A DNA stretch of 64,000 nt. Source: Chitinophaga pinensis. Lineage in GTDB: Bacteria; Bacteroidota; Bacteroidia; 2-12-FULL-35-15. Shown piece after piece: positions 8,476-17,870 of the stretch; the first letter of the stretch is position 1; each line of letters begins with the position of its first letter. Both the position numbers and the translations under genes were made by a program. The stretch covers positions 1 to 64,000 of the forward strand of contig CAMCYR010000003.1 of assembly GCA_945885475.1 (NCBI GenBank), given 5' to 3'. The notes beneath the pieces were generated by a model. It searched no databases, was not told the origin of the DNA, and saw only the letters and a list, made by a program, of their open reading frames with translations.

Positions 8476-11322
8476 TTAGAATTTGTAGGAAAGAGATAAA
8501 GAATAATTTGTACCGTATCGGATACCTGTAATTTTCGTGTCTGTATCCTCTTCGTATTTTTTCGATTCATTCTGATCTTGATAAAAAACAGATTCCTGAT
8601 TAAAAATATCATTGATATTAAATTTCACTTCGCCATTTTTAAAAAGCCTCTTTGTAACTTGAATATCAAATAGGTCTCTAGGAGCTTCATAAATATTTCT
8701 ATACCCATTAGAACCAACCAAAAATATTCTTCTACCAATTTTATTATACAACAGGCTAACTCCCAATCCTAAGTCATTATCCAAATATTGTATCCCGGCA
8801 TTAAGAATGTATGGCGACTGACCTTGCATTGGTCGATATTTCTCTTCTTCGGTAACAGCTGTTTTCACATTCGATAAATCAACTTCCGATTTAATAAATG
8901 CATAGTTAGCAAACAGAGTAAAATGATCAAATTGTTTTGTATTAAATAGTTTTGTATTAAATAGAGTATCTAATAAATTTAATTTAAATCTTACTTCGGC
9001 TTCAAAACCATAATTAGTTGCGCCTACCGTATTTTGATACGTATATATTCTACTTCCTGTTCCTGCAGATAAATCTATAACCTGTTCAATAGGATTTTGA
9101 AATTGTTTATAGAATCCTGTCACAGAAAATAATTGTCCAAAACCGGGGTACCATTCAAACCGAACATCAGCATTGGTAATACTTGTTCTTAACAATGCAG
9201 GATTTCCAACAACAGCAGCAGAAGTATTAAAGTCATAAAACGTAAAAGGCGCCAACTCTCTAAACTCAGGGCGCGCAACAGTTTGCGAACCAGCCACACG
9301 GATATTTATTTTTTCAGTAATAGCATACGTAAAATTTAATGAAGGCAATATGTCAAAATATGTTGTATCAATATCAATAGGGTCACCTCCGTATGACTTT
9401 GAGTTTAAAACCTGATGAAAATTTTCAACTCTCGCGCCCCAAACAAATCGTATTTTTTCTCCTATATTATTATCTAATAAAATATACGCAGATGTTAAAT
9501 CAGAATTTGCAGAATATGAATTTGATGGATTCTTTAATTCTCCTATCTTAAATCCGGCTGGTCCTATATTTTCTTCTGCAAAAATAGAATCTTGAGAAAG
9601 TGTGAGTAAAGACCAATCAAATATTCCTACATTATTTACGACATAACCAAACACTCTAGCATCAAACGAACGATTTTTTAATTGTTTAGCACCGCCAATT
9701 TTAAATGTTTGTTTGTTTGCTAAAATTGAAAACGGAATAGCAACTTCTAAATACGCAGCTCTTAAGTTTTCATCCAACTTCGAGTAAAACTTTCCAGCAT
9801 AACTGTTAGAAGCAACACCATAAGGCACAAATGCTGTAAATACACTGTCCGATTCAGAGCCAACTGGCGTTAAGTTTTTATAGTAATACATTCTTCTCAT
9901 ATCTGGAACAATACGTTTTGTATTATTATAAGCCGTTCCCCATTTTATTTTTACTTTCATTTTTTTCGAAAGCAAATGATCCCCACTTAGCTGATTTGAC
10001 AGAAGAGTATTGCTTGTATACTGCATAGATGTTGCATGTATAAGCTGGTCATTTTCAAAACTAATTCCAGTTCTATCGATTACAGCATCTTCCGAATTGG
10101 TGCTATACATGTTTTTGAAAGAAATTTTATGATTATCACCAATTTTATATGCAAAATTCAGCATCGCTCCCCACAAAATATTTTCCTTGTAAACACTATC
10201 TTTATAATTAAACACTTGAGTTAAATCCGGATTAAAATCTTGTCGGTGGATAGTTTGAAGTTTTCTATTGTTATTATAAGTAATTGCACCTACAACACCA
10301 AAATCATTTTTAAAAAGTGAATCATTATAACCAAAAGCTAATTGATAGCTTTGTGCCAGTGGTGATGAGTTTTTTGTTTTGATAGCCCAATCATTTTCAA
10401 ACAACTTACTCGCCTCAAAACGGGTACTTATTGTTGACAATTGAAGAATGTAATCATCCGTGGACGGCAACCCTCTCGGCATCGATCTTTTACCATCATC
10501 TACACCCAACCAGTCTCTTTTTCCACCATCATACGTTTTATACTCCTTAAAAGTGGATTGTGTATTATATCCGGCACCTGCAGAAATACTCACAAAATTA
10601 TCATCAGGAATATCTTTTGTATTGATCATAATCACTCCTCCCGCAAAATCTCCAGGGAGATCCGGGCTAGCAGTTTTATAAATGATCATATTGTCCAGCA
10701 TATTTGATGGAAAGATATCAAATGAAAAAGCCTTTCTGTCGGGCTCAGTTGAAGGCAGAGGCAAACCGTTAACCATTGCTGTATTATATCGATCACTTAA
10801 TCCGCGTATAATTACAAATTTATTATCCTGTATACTTGCACCGCTAACGCGTTTTAAAACATCGCTCGTACTTTTGTCCGGTGAACGCTTAATACTCTCA
10901 GAAGAAATACCATCCGATAAACTTGCATTGTTCTTTTGAAGATTGACTAGATTACTATTCGTTTCTTTATCAATGGTGGCATAAATAACAACCGGTCCGA
11001 GGTCAGTAGATGCAGATTGCATACTGATGGAAATAATTGTGGGTTCACCCGATTTTACGACAATCCCAGATAACTCTTTCGTATTATAGGAAATCAACTG
11101 ACATCGAATAGAATACGTGCCGGGTGAAAGATTATTGATGCTGAAAGCACCATCTAAATCGGTATTGCTTCCGGTTGTTGTCCCTTTTATAACTACAACA
11201 GCTCCCGGCAGGGTTTCACCTGTTTTATCATCAATTACCTTCCCCTTTATACTGGAATTTTGAGAAAACCCTATCTTTGTAAAAACAAGAATAAGTAGCG
11301 TAATATAAAATTTCAAATTCAT
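8476..11322 (-). CDS. TonB-dependent outer membrane receptor with CarboxypepD_reg-like N-terminal domain
   Basis: SSIKGKVIDDKTGETLPGAVVVIKGTTTGSNTDLDGAFSI; plug VLKRVSGASIQDNKFVIIRGLSDRYNTAMVNGLPLPSTEPDRKAF; terminal SLSLSYKF; start refined to MNLKFYITLL. Confidence 0.93.
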   Translation of the reverse strand: MNLKFYITLLILVFTKIGFSQNSSIKGKVIDDKTGETLPGAVVVIKGTTTGSNTDLDGAFSINNLSPGTYSIRCQLISYNTKELSGIVVKSGEPTIISISMQSASTDLGPVVIYATIDKETNSNLVNLQKNNASLSDGISSESIKRSPDKSTSDVLKRVSGASIQDNKFVIIRGLSDRYNTAMVNGLPLPSTEPDRKAFSFDIFPSNMLDNMIIYKTASPDLPGDFAGGVIMINTKDIPDDNFVSISAGAGYNTQSTFKEYKTYDGGKRDWLGVDDGKRSMPRGLPSTDDYILQLSTISTRFEASKLFENDWAIKTKNSSPLAQSYQLAFGYNDSLFKNDFGVVGAITYNNNRKLQTIHRQDFNPDLTQVFNYKDSVYKENILWGAMLNFAYKIGDNHKISFKNMYSTNSEDAVIDRTGISFENDQLIHATSMQYTSNTLLSNQLSGDHLLSKKMKVKIKWGTAYNNTKRIVPDMRRMYYYKNLTPVGSESDSVFTAFVPYGVASNSYAGKFYSKLDENLRAAYLEVAIPFSILANKQTFKIGGAKQLKNRSFDARVFGYVVNNVGIFDWSLLTLSQDSIFAEENIGPAGFKIGELKNPSNSYSANSDLTSAYILLDNNIGEKIRFVWGARVENFHQVLNSKSYGGDPIDIDTTYFDILPSLNFTYAITEKINIRVAGSQTVARPEFRELAPFTFYDFNTSAAVVGNPALLRTSITNADVRFEWYPGFGQLFSVTGFYKQFQNPIEQVIDLSAGTGSRIYTYQNTVGATNYGFEAEVRFKLNLLDTLFNTKLFNTKQFDHFTLFANYAFIKSEVDLSNVKTAVTEEEKYRPMQGQSPYILNAGIQYLDNDLGLGVSLLYNKIGRRIFLVGSNGYRNIYEAPRDLFDIQVTKRLFKNGEVKFNINDIFNQESVFYQDQNESKKYEEDTDTKITGIRYGTNYSLSLSYKF

Positions 11323-11377
11323 TTTTAATCTTAATTTAATTCGATGACAAAGTAACCCAGCAAACGTCAAGATAGCG

Positions 11378-11403
11378 TTAAACAAAAATTAAAATAGTGT
11401 TAA
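11378..11403. promoter_or_regulatory. Array of three TTAA cores at 11-bp spacing upstream of the TonB receptor
   Basis: TTAA at 11378, 11389, 11400; atagCgttaa/atagTgttaa direct repeat with 22-bp period. Confidence 0.5.
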
Positions 11404-11429
11404 GGAACTCAGAAAATAGATTCACTTTG

Positions 11430-11455
11430 TTAATATTAAGTTAATTTTGATTTAA
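11430..11455. promoter_or_regulatory. Array of three TTAA cores at 11-bp spacing upstream of the response regulator
   Basis: TTAA at 11430, 11441, 11452 (tgTTAAtattaagTTAAttttgatTTAAc). Confidence 0.5.
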
Positions 11456-11509
11456 CACGCTAATGACTCGTAAAATAGAACTTTACACTGAATTTAAAAA
11501 CTAGATATT

Positions 11510-12199
11510 ATGAATAACAGCGAGTACAAGATCTTATTGGTTGATGACGAACCGGATATTTTAGAATTTTTAAGTTATAACCTAAAAAAAGAAGGTTACA
11601 ATGTTTTCACTGCTAACAACGGGAAAGAAGCTGTTACTGTCGCGAAAAAGGAAAACCCTCACTTAATCATATTGGATGTGATGATGCCGGACATGGACGG
11701 CATAGAAACATGTAGAGAAATCAGAGAAATTGAAGGATTAAAGGATGTTATGATCGCTTTCTTAACTGCCCGGAGTGAAGATTATTCTCAAATTGCAGGA
11801 TTCGATGTTGGTGCTGATGATTATATTAACAAGCCGATCAAACCTCGTGTACTGATTAGCAGAATAAAGGCATTATTAAGACGTGGTGCGAGTTCCGATT
11901 CCAGCAAATCAAGTGATAAAGTAGATATGGGCGGAATTAGAATTGATCGTGAACGCTATTTAATTATTCAGGATGGCGTAGAAGTAAGTCTGCCTAAAAA
12001 AGAATTTGAGCTACTTGCACTTCTCGCTTCGAAACCGGGAAAGGTTTTTACAAGGGATGTGATCCTGGATAAAGTATGGGGCGGAGATGTGGTTGTTGGA
12101 GATAGGACAATTGATGTTCATATCCGTAAATTACGCGAAAAACTAGGTGAAGAATTCATTAAAACAGTAAAAGGAATTGGCTATAAATTTGAATTTTAG
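11510..12199 (+). CDS. OmpR/PhoB-family response regulator transcription factor
   Basis: Receiver (LVDDEPDILEFLSYN, LDVMMPDMDG, NKPIKP) plus winged helix (LPKKEFELLALLASKPGKVFTRDVILDKVWG...VGDRTIDVHIRKLREKLG...VKGIGYKF). Confidence 0.95.
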   Translation: MNNSEYKILLVDDEPDILEFLSYNLKKEGYNVFTANNGKEAVTVAKKENPHLIILDVMMPDMDGIETCREIREIEGLKDVMIAFLTARSEDYSQIAGFDVGADDYINKPIKPRVLISRIKALLRRGASSDSSKSSDKVDMGGIRIDRERYLIIQDGVEVSLPKKEFELLALLASKPGKVFTRDVILDKVWGGDVVVGDRTIDVHIRKLREKLGEEFIKTVKGIGYKFEF

Positions 12200-12226
12200 T
12201 ATATTGCCAACAATTGACAGTTATAA

Positions 12227-13258
12227 ATGAACCAAGCATCGCCTAAAAGATTATTCCTGTTTCTTTCGCTCCTAATTCCTACAATTGTATTTGGAATAAT
12301 ATTTCTTTACACACAAGGACATTTACGTATTTATGCCGCACTTATCGGATTTCTTATTTCATTTATTACTGCAATCACTTTATTTGTTCTGATCAATTTT
12401 CTTGTCCTGAAAAAAGTAAATAAATTATTTACTATCGTTAAAACATTCAGAGCAAATAGCGACCACCCTTCACCTAGTCCGAAATACAGCATCAATGAAA
12501 TCCACAACCTTGAAGTCGAAATATTGGCTTGGGCTGAAGATCGGAAAGATGAAATTGAACGATTAAAAAAACTTGAAGTATACAGAAAAGAATTTCTTGG
12601 TAATGTTTCTCACGAATTAAAAACTCCCATTTTTAATATTCAGGGATACGTTTTAACTTTATTAGATGGAGGATTGGAAGATCCTACTATAAACAGGAAT
12701 TACTTAGAACGTGCAGAAAAAAGTATCGACCGGATGATTACTATCGTTGATGACTTAGAAGCTATTTCACAATTAGAAACGGGTGAATTACAGATCGACC
12801 CGGAACGTTTCGATATTGTTTCTCTTGCAAAAGATGTTGGTGATGCCCAGGAAATGAAAGCAAGCGCAAAAGGTATAGTTCTCACATTTCCGGAGGAAGT
12901 AAAACCTATTTTTGTTTATGCCGATAGATTTCGTATTCGACAAGTTTTTGTAAACCTAATAGTCAATTCTGTTAAATATGGAAAAGAATACGGAGAAACA
13001 AAAATCCGATTTTATGATGTAGGCGAAAATATTGTTGTTGAAATTGCGGACAATGGAATAGGAATTGAAAAACAGCATTTAGCTCGACTATTCGAACGTT
13101 TTTACAGAGTTGATAAAAGCAGATCGCGCGAGCAAGGTGGAACCGGCTTAGGATTAGCTATTGTTAAACATATTATTGAAGCACATAACCAAACGATAAA
13201 CGTAATGAGCACTGAAGGTGCCGGAACCGTTTTTACGTTTACAATGAAAAAAGGATAA
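12227..13258 (+). CDS. Membrane sensor histidine kinase (PhoR-like)
   Basis: Two N-terminal TMs; FLGNVSHELKTPIFNIQGY H-box; ADNGIGIEKQHLARLFERFYRVDKSRSREQGGTGLGLAIVKHI. Confidence 0.95.
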   Translation: MNQASPKRLFLFLSLLIPTIVFGIIFLYTQGHLRIYAALIGFLISFITAITLFVLINFLVLKKVNKLFTIVKTFRANSDHPSPSPKYSINEIHNLEVEILAWAEDRKDEIERLKKLEVYRKEFLGNVSHELKTPIFNIQGYVLTLLDGGLEDPTINRNYLERAEKSIDRMITIVDDLEAISQLETGELQIDPERFDIVSLAKDVGDAQEMKASAKGIVLTFPEEVKPIFVYADRFRIRQVFVNLIVNSVKYGKEYGETKIRFYDVGENIVVEIADNGIGIEKQHLARLFERFYRVDKSRSREQGGTGLGLAIVKHIIEAHNQTINVMSTEGAGTVFTFTMKKG

Positions 13259-13612
13259 TTATTTATTATTCATCACTTCCGCCTGCATTTTACTCAGACT
13301 ATTCAACACCAACTGATAAACCTCTGTCAGCAAGATAGGATTCTGAGCGTAAAATTCAAAACTCTCATTGTATTGTTTCTTTGTGATATTATTTTTCTTA
13401 AGTATGTCCGAATTCGGATTGACGGTATTCATTACAACATGATTTTTACTGTATGTACTGATATTCAATGTGGCTTCTAAGAGATGAATATCAACCATTA
13501 TTTCTGCCATTTTTTCCTTTGAAAGAATCTCATTCGGGATCGTTACGGGTGAATCAATAGAGGTACAACCGAACAAAAAAACAACAAAAAAGACAGATAA
13601 GAGTTTTTTCAT
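13259..13612 (-). CDS. DUF4296-family putative lipoprotein
   Basis: MKKLLSVFFVVFLFGC lipobox; MAEIMVDIHLLEATLN pattern typical of DUF4296. Confidence 0.75.
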   Translation of the reverse strand: MKKLLSVFFVVFLFGCTSIDSPVTIPNEILSKEKMAEIMVDIHLLEATLNISTYSKNHVVMNTVNPNSDILKKNNITKKQYNESFEFYAQNPILLTEVYQLVLNSLSKMQAEVMNNK

Positions 13613-13707
13613 TTATTGAAAGAATTAGCTTTTAAAGGCTGTTAACAAAGCACAATTACCGATAGATTATTGTTTAAAATTACACAAATTTAATACAAAA
13701 ATTAAGC

Positions 13708-13715
13708 TATTTTTG
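13708..13715 (+). promoter_or_regulatory. Bacteroidota -7 box (TATTTTTG) for the SDR gene
   Basis: TAnnTTTG match 7 bp before ATG 13722. Confidence 0.5.
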
Positions 13716-13721
13716 TAAAGA

Positions 13722-14519
13722 ATGAGCACAATCAAAAATAAAGTTGTTTGGATCACCGGGGCTTCATCCGGTATTGGCGAGGCAATGGTGCGAGCCTTTG
13801 CTGCAGAAGGAGCAAAACTTATCATTTCATCCCGCAGACTAGAAGAACTCCAGCGTGTAAAAAAAGAAATCAATCTTCCCGATTCAGATGTTCTGATACT
13901 TCCCTTAGATCTGTCCGATACCTCTAAAAGCGATGAATTAGCAAAACAGGTCATTTCAAAATTTGGCCGTATTGACATTTTGATTAATAACGGAGGAATG
14001 AGTCAGCGATCCCTCACCGCAGAAACACCATTGGAAATCGACAGGAAAATTATGGAAATTAATTTTTTCGGAACGATCGCCCTTACAAAAAGTGTACTTC
14101 CTTATATGATTAAGCAAAACAGCGGACATATTATCGCGATGAGTAGCATTGCAGGTAAATTCGGATTTTATTTCCGATCTGCTTATGCTGCCTCTAAGCA
14201 CGCACTCCATGGTTTTTTTGAATCATTACGCATGGAAGTACAACTTAATAACATCAAAGTATTAATTGTTTGTCCGGGTAAAATAAAAACCAATATATCC
14301 ATAAATGCTATTACCGGAGATGGAGGAAAACATAATAAAATGGACGAAAGTCAGGAGAAGGGATTAAGTGCAAAAGAATGTGCAAGACAGATATTATCCG
14401 GAATAAAAAATAATAAAGAGGAGCTGTTTATCGGAGGCAAAGAGTTAAGGGCAATTTGGGTAAAACGTTTTTTTCCAAATTTGTTTACGCGTTTGATTAG
14501 AAAACAGAAACCAGAATAA
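13722..14519 (+). CDS. SDR-family oxidoreductase
   Basis: VVWITGASSGIGEAMVRAFA, NNGG, YAASKHALHGFFESLR. Confidence 0.93.
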   Translation: MSTIKNKVVWITGASSGIGEAMVRAFAAEGAKLIISSRRLEELQRVKKEINLPDSDVLILPLDLSDTSKSDELAKQVISKFGRIDILINNGGMSQRSLTAETPLEIDRKIMEINFFGTIALTKSVLPYMIKQNSGHIIAMSSIAGKFGFYFRSAYAASKHALHGFFESLRMEVQLNNIKVLIVCPGKIKTNISINAITGDGGKHNKMDESQEKGLSAKECARQILSGIKNNKEELFIGGKELRAIWVKRFFPNLFTRLIRKQKPE

Positions 14520-14619
14520 TTTGAAAATTTGCAAATGAGCTGATTTGAAAATTAATTTTAAAATTAAATAAATAGTTAGCCAACTTTAAACTTTCGCACT
14601 TTAAACTTTGAACTGATAT
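14520..14619. repeat. Low-complexity intergenic repeat (TTTGAAAATT / ACTTTAAACTTT units)
   Basis: tttgaaaattTGCAAATGAGCTGAtttgaaaattaatttt followed by aactttaaactttcgcactttaaactttgaact. Confidence 0.5.
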
Positions 14620-15681
14620 ATGAGTAAACCAACAATAGCAGGCATTCAACAAGTAGGAGTAGGTATTCCAAATGTACACGAATCATTTAAATGGTATGCA
14701 ACACATTTTGGAATGGATATACCGATTTTTGAAGAAGCTGCCGAAGCAAATTTAATGTTGCCTTATACCGGAGGGAAGCCACACATGCGTCATGCGATCC
14801 TAGCGATCAACCTAAAAGGTGGAGGCGGATTTGAAATCTGGCAATACACCAGCAGAACACCTGAACCTTGCTCATTTGAACTTCAACTTGGTGACTTAGG
14901 CTTTTATTGCGCCAAGATGAAAACGAACGATGTAAAAGGCTCCTATGATTTTTTGAAATCAAAAAACGTTAATCTTGTTTCCGAAATCGTAAAAGATCCA
15001 AACGGAAACGATACTTTTTATTTACGTGATCCTTGGAGCAACCTTTTTCAAGTTGTAAAAAGTGATTCATGGTTTGGTAAAGGAATGCAATTAACTGGCG
15101 GACCCGCAGGAATGATGGTTGGCGTCAGCGACATTGAAAAGTCTAAAAAATTCTATGCGGAGATTTTAGGTTACGATACTGTTGTTTATGATAAACAGGG
15201 AAATTTTGATGATCTGAACAATCTTCCAAGCGGAACGCACGAAGTTCAGCGCGTACTACTAAAACATAGCAAACCACGAACAGGTGCATTTTCAAAACTG
15301 CTGGGTGCAAGTGAGATTGAGTTGGTTAAAACACTCGAACGCACACCGAGAAAAATATTCGAAAACCGTTTTTGGGGCGACCAGGGTTTTATTCACTTGT
15401 GCTTTGATATCAGCAACCAGAAAGCAATGAAAGAAGTTTGTGAAGAAAAAGGATATCCATACACGATCGACAGTGGTGAGAAATTTGATATGGGTGAGGC
15501 TGCCGGACATTTCAGCTATATTGAAGATCCCGATGGCGCATTGATCGAATTTGTTGAAACGAAGAAAATTCCAATCATGAAAAAATTAGGTTGGTATTTA
15601 GATCTTCGTAAACGCGATGCTTCAAAACCACTACCCGACTGGATGTTAAAAGCACTGAAATTTAATAGAGTAAAAGTATAA
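14620..15681 (+). CDS. VOC-family protein, two glyoxalase/4-HPPD-like domains
   Basis: Duplicated VGIPNVHESFKWYATHFGMD / VGVSDIEKSKKFYAEILGYD; DPDGALIEFVE. Confidence 0.85.
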   Translation: MSKPTIAGIQQVGVGIPNVHESFKWYATHFGMDIPIFEEAAEANLMLPYTGGKPHMRHAILAINLKGGGGFEIWQYTSRTPEPCSFELQLGDLGFYCAKMKTNDVKGSYDFLKSKNVNLVSEIVKDPNGNDTFYLRDPWSNLFQVVKSDSWFGKGMQLTGGPAGMMVGVSDIEKSKKFYAEILGYDTVVYDKQGNFDDLNNLPSGTHEVQRVLLKHSKPRTGAFSKLLGASEIELVKTLERTPRKIFENRFWGDQGFIHLCFDISNQKAMKEVCEEKGYPYTIDSGEKFDMGEAAGHFSYIEDPDGALIEFVETKKIPIMKKLGWYLDLRKRDASKPLPDWMLKALKFNRVKV

Positions 15682-15699
15682 ATAACTCTGTTAGAAAAT

Positions 15700-17355
15700 A
15701 TGCAAGTACTACTCACAACCCTTAATGCAAAATATATTCACATGAATCTTGCAATTCGTTTATTATACGAATTGAATAAAGAGCATGAGGGATTAGACTG
15801 GAAAGAATTTACCATCAAGGAGGATAAAAACGGAATTGCTGAAGAGTGCAGTAAGTATGCTATTGTCGCATTCAGCTGTTACATCTGGAATATCACTCAA
15901 ACTCTTGAAGTAGCCAAAAAAATAAAAGTTCTAAACCCAAACTGTAAAATTTTATTGGGTGGACCCGAAGTTAGTTACGACTGGAAAGATGTAATTGCCC
16001 TTGCAGAAGTAGATTATATTATAATTGGTGAAGGTGAAACACCCTTTACAGAATTCCTTAATTCATACCCGAATGTCGAATCGGTCTCTAGCTTAGTCTG
16101 GAAAAAAGAAACAGCAGTTTTTGAAAATAAAATGGCTCCGATGTTTGAGCTTAAGAATTTCGAAAATATCAATCCATATATAAACGACAAACCTACAGAG
16201 TTATTAAACAAAGTTTGTTATATCGAAACATCTCGCGGATGCCCTTACAAATGTGAGTTCTGCCTGGCTAGTCTTGACAATAAAGTTCGTTATCTGCCAA
16301 CTGATAATATCAAGTCTAACTTATTATACCTGATGCAGCATGGACGAACGATCAAATTTTTAGATCGCACATTCAATATAAAAAAGGACTTTACTATTGA
16401 TATTTTCAAATTCATTCTTGAAAATCATAGGCCGGAAAATGTTTTTCAATTTGAAATAACAGCGGATATTGTTCACCCCGACATTATCAAATTTATTGAC
16501 GAGCATGTCCCCAAAGGCTTATTCCGATTTGAGATCGGAATTCAAACAGTTAATCAAAAAGCGAATTTAGAGGTCAGCAGAAAACAAAATTTCGATAAAA
16601 CAAAAGGTATCATTCAGCAATTAGATAAAAAGATCGAAATGCATTTGGATCTGATTGTCGGATTACCACTTGACTATTGGGAAGACATTAAATTCAGCTT
16701 TGAAGAGGTCTTTAAATTGTATGCACCCGAATTGCAATTAGGCTTTCTTAAATTTTTAAAAGGAACACCGGTAAGAGAAAAATATGAAAAATACGGATTT
16801 AAGTTTGATCCGAATCCACCTTATCAAATCATAGAAAGTAATTATTTATCTGCGGAACAACTTCATCAGATAACATTAGTAGAACATTCACTTGAAGTAT
16901 ACTGGAATAAAAAAAGAGCACCACACACGTTAAAATATATCACAACAAACTATTCTATTTTTGATTTTCTTCTTGGATTAGGATTGCATTTTGAATCAAA
17001 AAGGGATCTTCACAAATTTTCATTGAATGATATTTTTGAGATCATGACGGAATATGTTTCTGAAAAATTCAGCGATGATCCCATCATCAATCAACTTGTT
17101 GCGGTCGACTACTATCTTCATCACAAGGTAAAGCCACAAACGTTGTTCATTGAAGAAATAGAGCGAATGCAGAAAAGCAAAATCATTGAAGATAAAAAAT
17201 TAAATCATCATAAATTTAGATATATTATGCTACCGCTGCAATTCAATTTCAATGCTTTTGAAAAAGAGAACATTATAGAAAATAAAAATTCAACGATCAT
17301 CATTCAATATGACGGAGTGAATAAAGCAAAAGTAATTGCAGATGTTGCTGAATAA
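15700..17355 (+). CDS. B12-binding-domain radical SAM protein (DUF4080-type)
   Basis: ETSRGCPYKCEFCLAS CxxxCxxC motif; N-terminal cobalamin-binding-like domain with GGPEVSYDW. Confidence 0.9.
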   Translation: MQVLLTTLNAKYIHMNLAIRLLYELNKEHEGLDWKEFTIKEDKNGIAEECSKYAIVAFSCYIWNITQTLEVAKKIKVLNPNCKILLGGPEVSYDWKDVIALAEVDYIIIGEGETPFTEFLNSYPNVESVSSLVWKKETAVFENKMAPMFELKNFENINPYINDKPTELLNKVCYIETSRGCPYKCEFCLASLDNKVRYLPTDNIKSNLLYLMQHGRTIKFLDRTFNIKKDFTIDIFKFILENHRPENVFQFEITADIVHPDIIKFIDEHVPKGLFRFEIGIQTVNQKANLEVSRKQNFDKTKGIIQQLDKKIEMHLDLIVGLPLDYWEDIKFSFEEVFKLYAPELQLGFLKFLKGTPVREKYEKYGFKFDPNPPYQIIESNYLSAEQLHQITLVEHSLEVYWNKKRAPHTLKYITTNYSIFDFLLGLGLHFESKRDLHKFSLNDIFEIMTEYVSEKFSDDPIINQLVAVDYYLHHKVKPQTLFIEEIERMQKSKIIEDKKLNHHKFRYIMLPLQFNFNAFEKENIIENKNSTIIIQYDGVNKAKVIADVAE

Positions 17356-17458
17356 AAAACAAATCTCTAGTACCTCGAATTAATTGATCTGCCCTCAATA
17401 CCGTTCTTCTGCGCATCTACCAAAGAATGATCAGATATTAATTGAAAAAAATAAAATT

Positions 17459-17836
17459 ATGAAATTAGAATTCCTTGACAACATTAACGAATATCAGGAC
17501 CAAGTGATTCGACTATTCAATTTCGATAAGACAGAAGCCATACAATTCCGGGATGCTATTCAGAAAACACTAATAGAAAAGGAACAAGCACTTGACCTAA
17601 ACTCCCTTGAATTTATTGAAAAAATAAATTGCAAACTTGTTCTTCACATTTCCGAAACAAATGAAGGTATTTTCAGTATGGATAACAAAACCTTTTTCTG
17701 TGATTTGACGATGGATGGCTACAAAAACATGATTCAATTATTAGAACCCTTTTGTATAAAAGATTCAAAAAGCTTTACAATGCTTTACGACCTGGACACA
17801 CAGATGGATTTTTTATTTTCTCCCTATGGGAGTTGA
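17459..17836 (+). CDS. Hypothetical protein
   Basis: ORF with internal start MKLEFLDNINEYQDQ; no recognised domain. Confidence 0.6.
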   Translation: MKLEFLDNINEYQDQVIRLFNFDKTEAIQFRDAIQKTLIEKEQALDLNSLEFIEKINCKLVLHISETNEGIFSMDNKTFFCDLTMDGYKNMIQLLEPFCIKDSKSFTMLYDLDTQMDFLFSPYGS

Positions 17837-17870
17837 TTGAGCTCTCCTTGTCTAGAATATGTGAAGCGGA

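Noticed and set aside
10036-10939. Plus-strand ORFs antisense to the TonB receptor
   Set aside because: No domain, overlap a strongly supported CDS.
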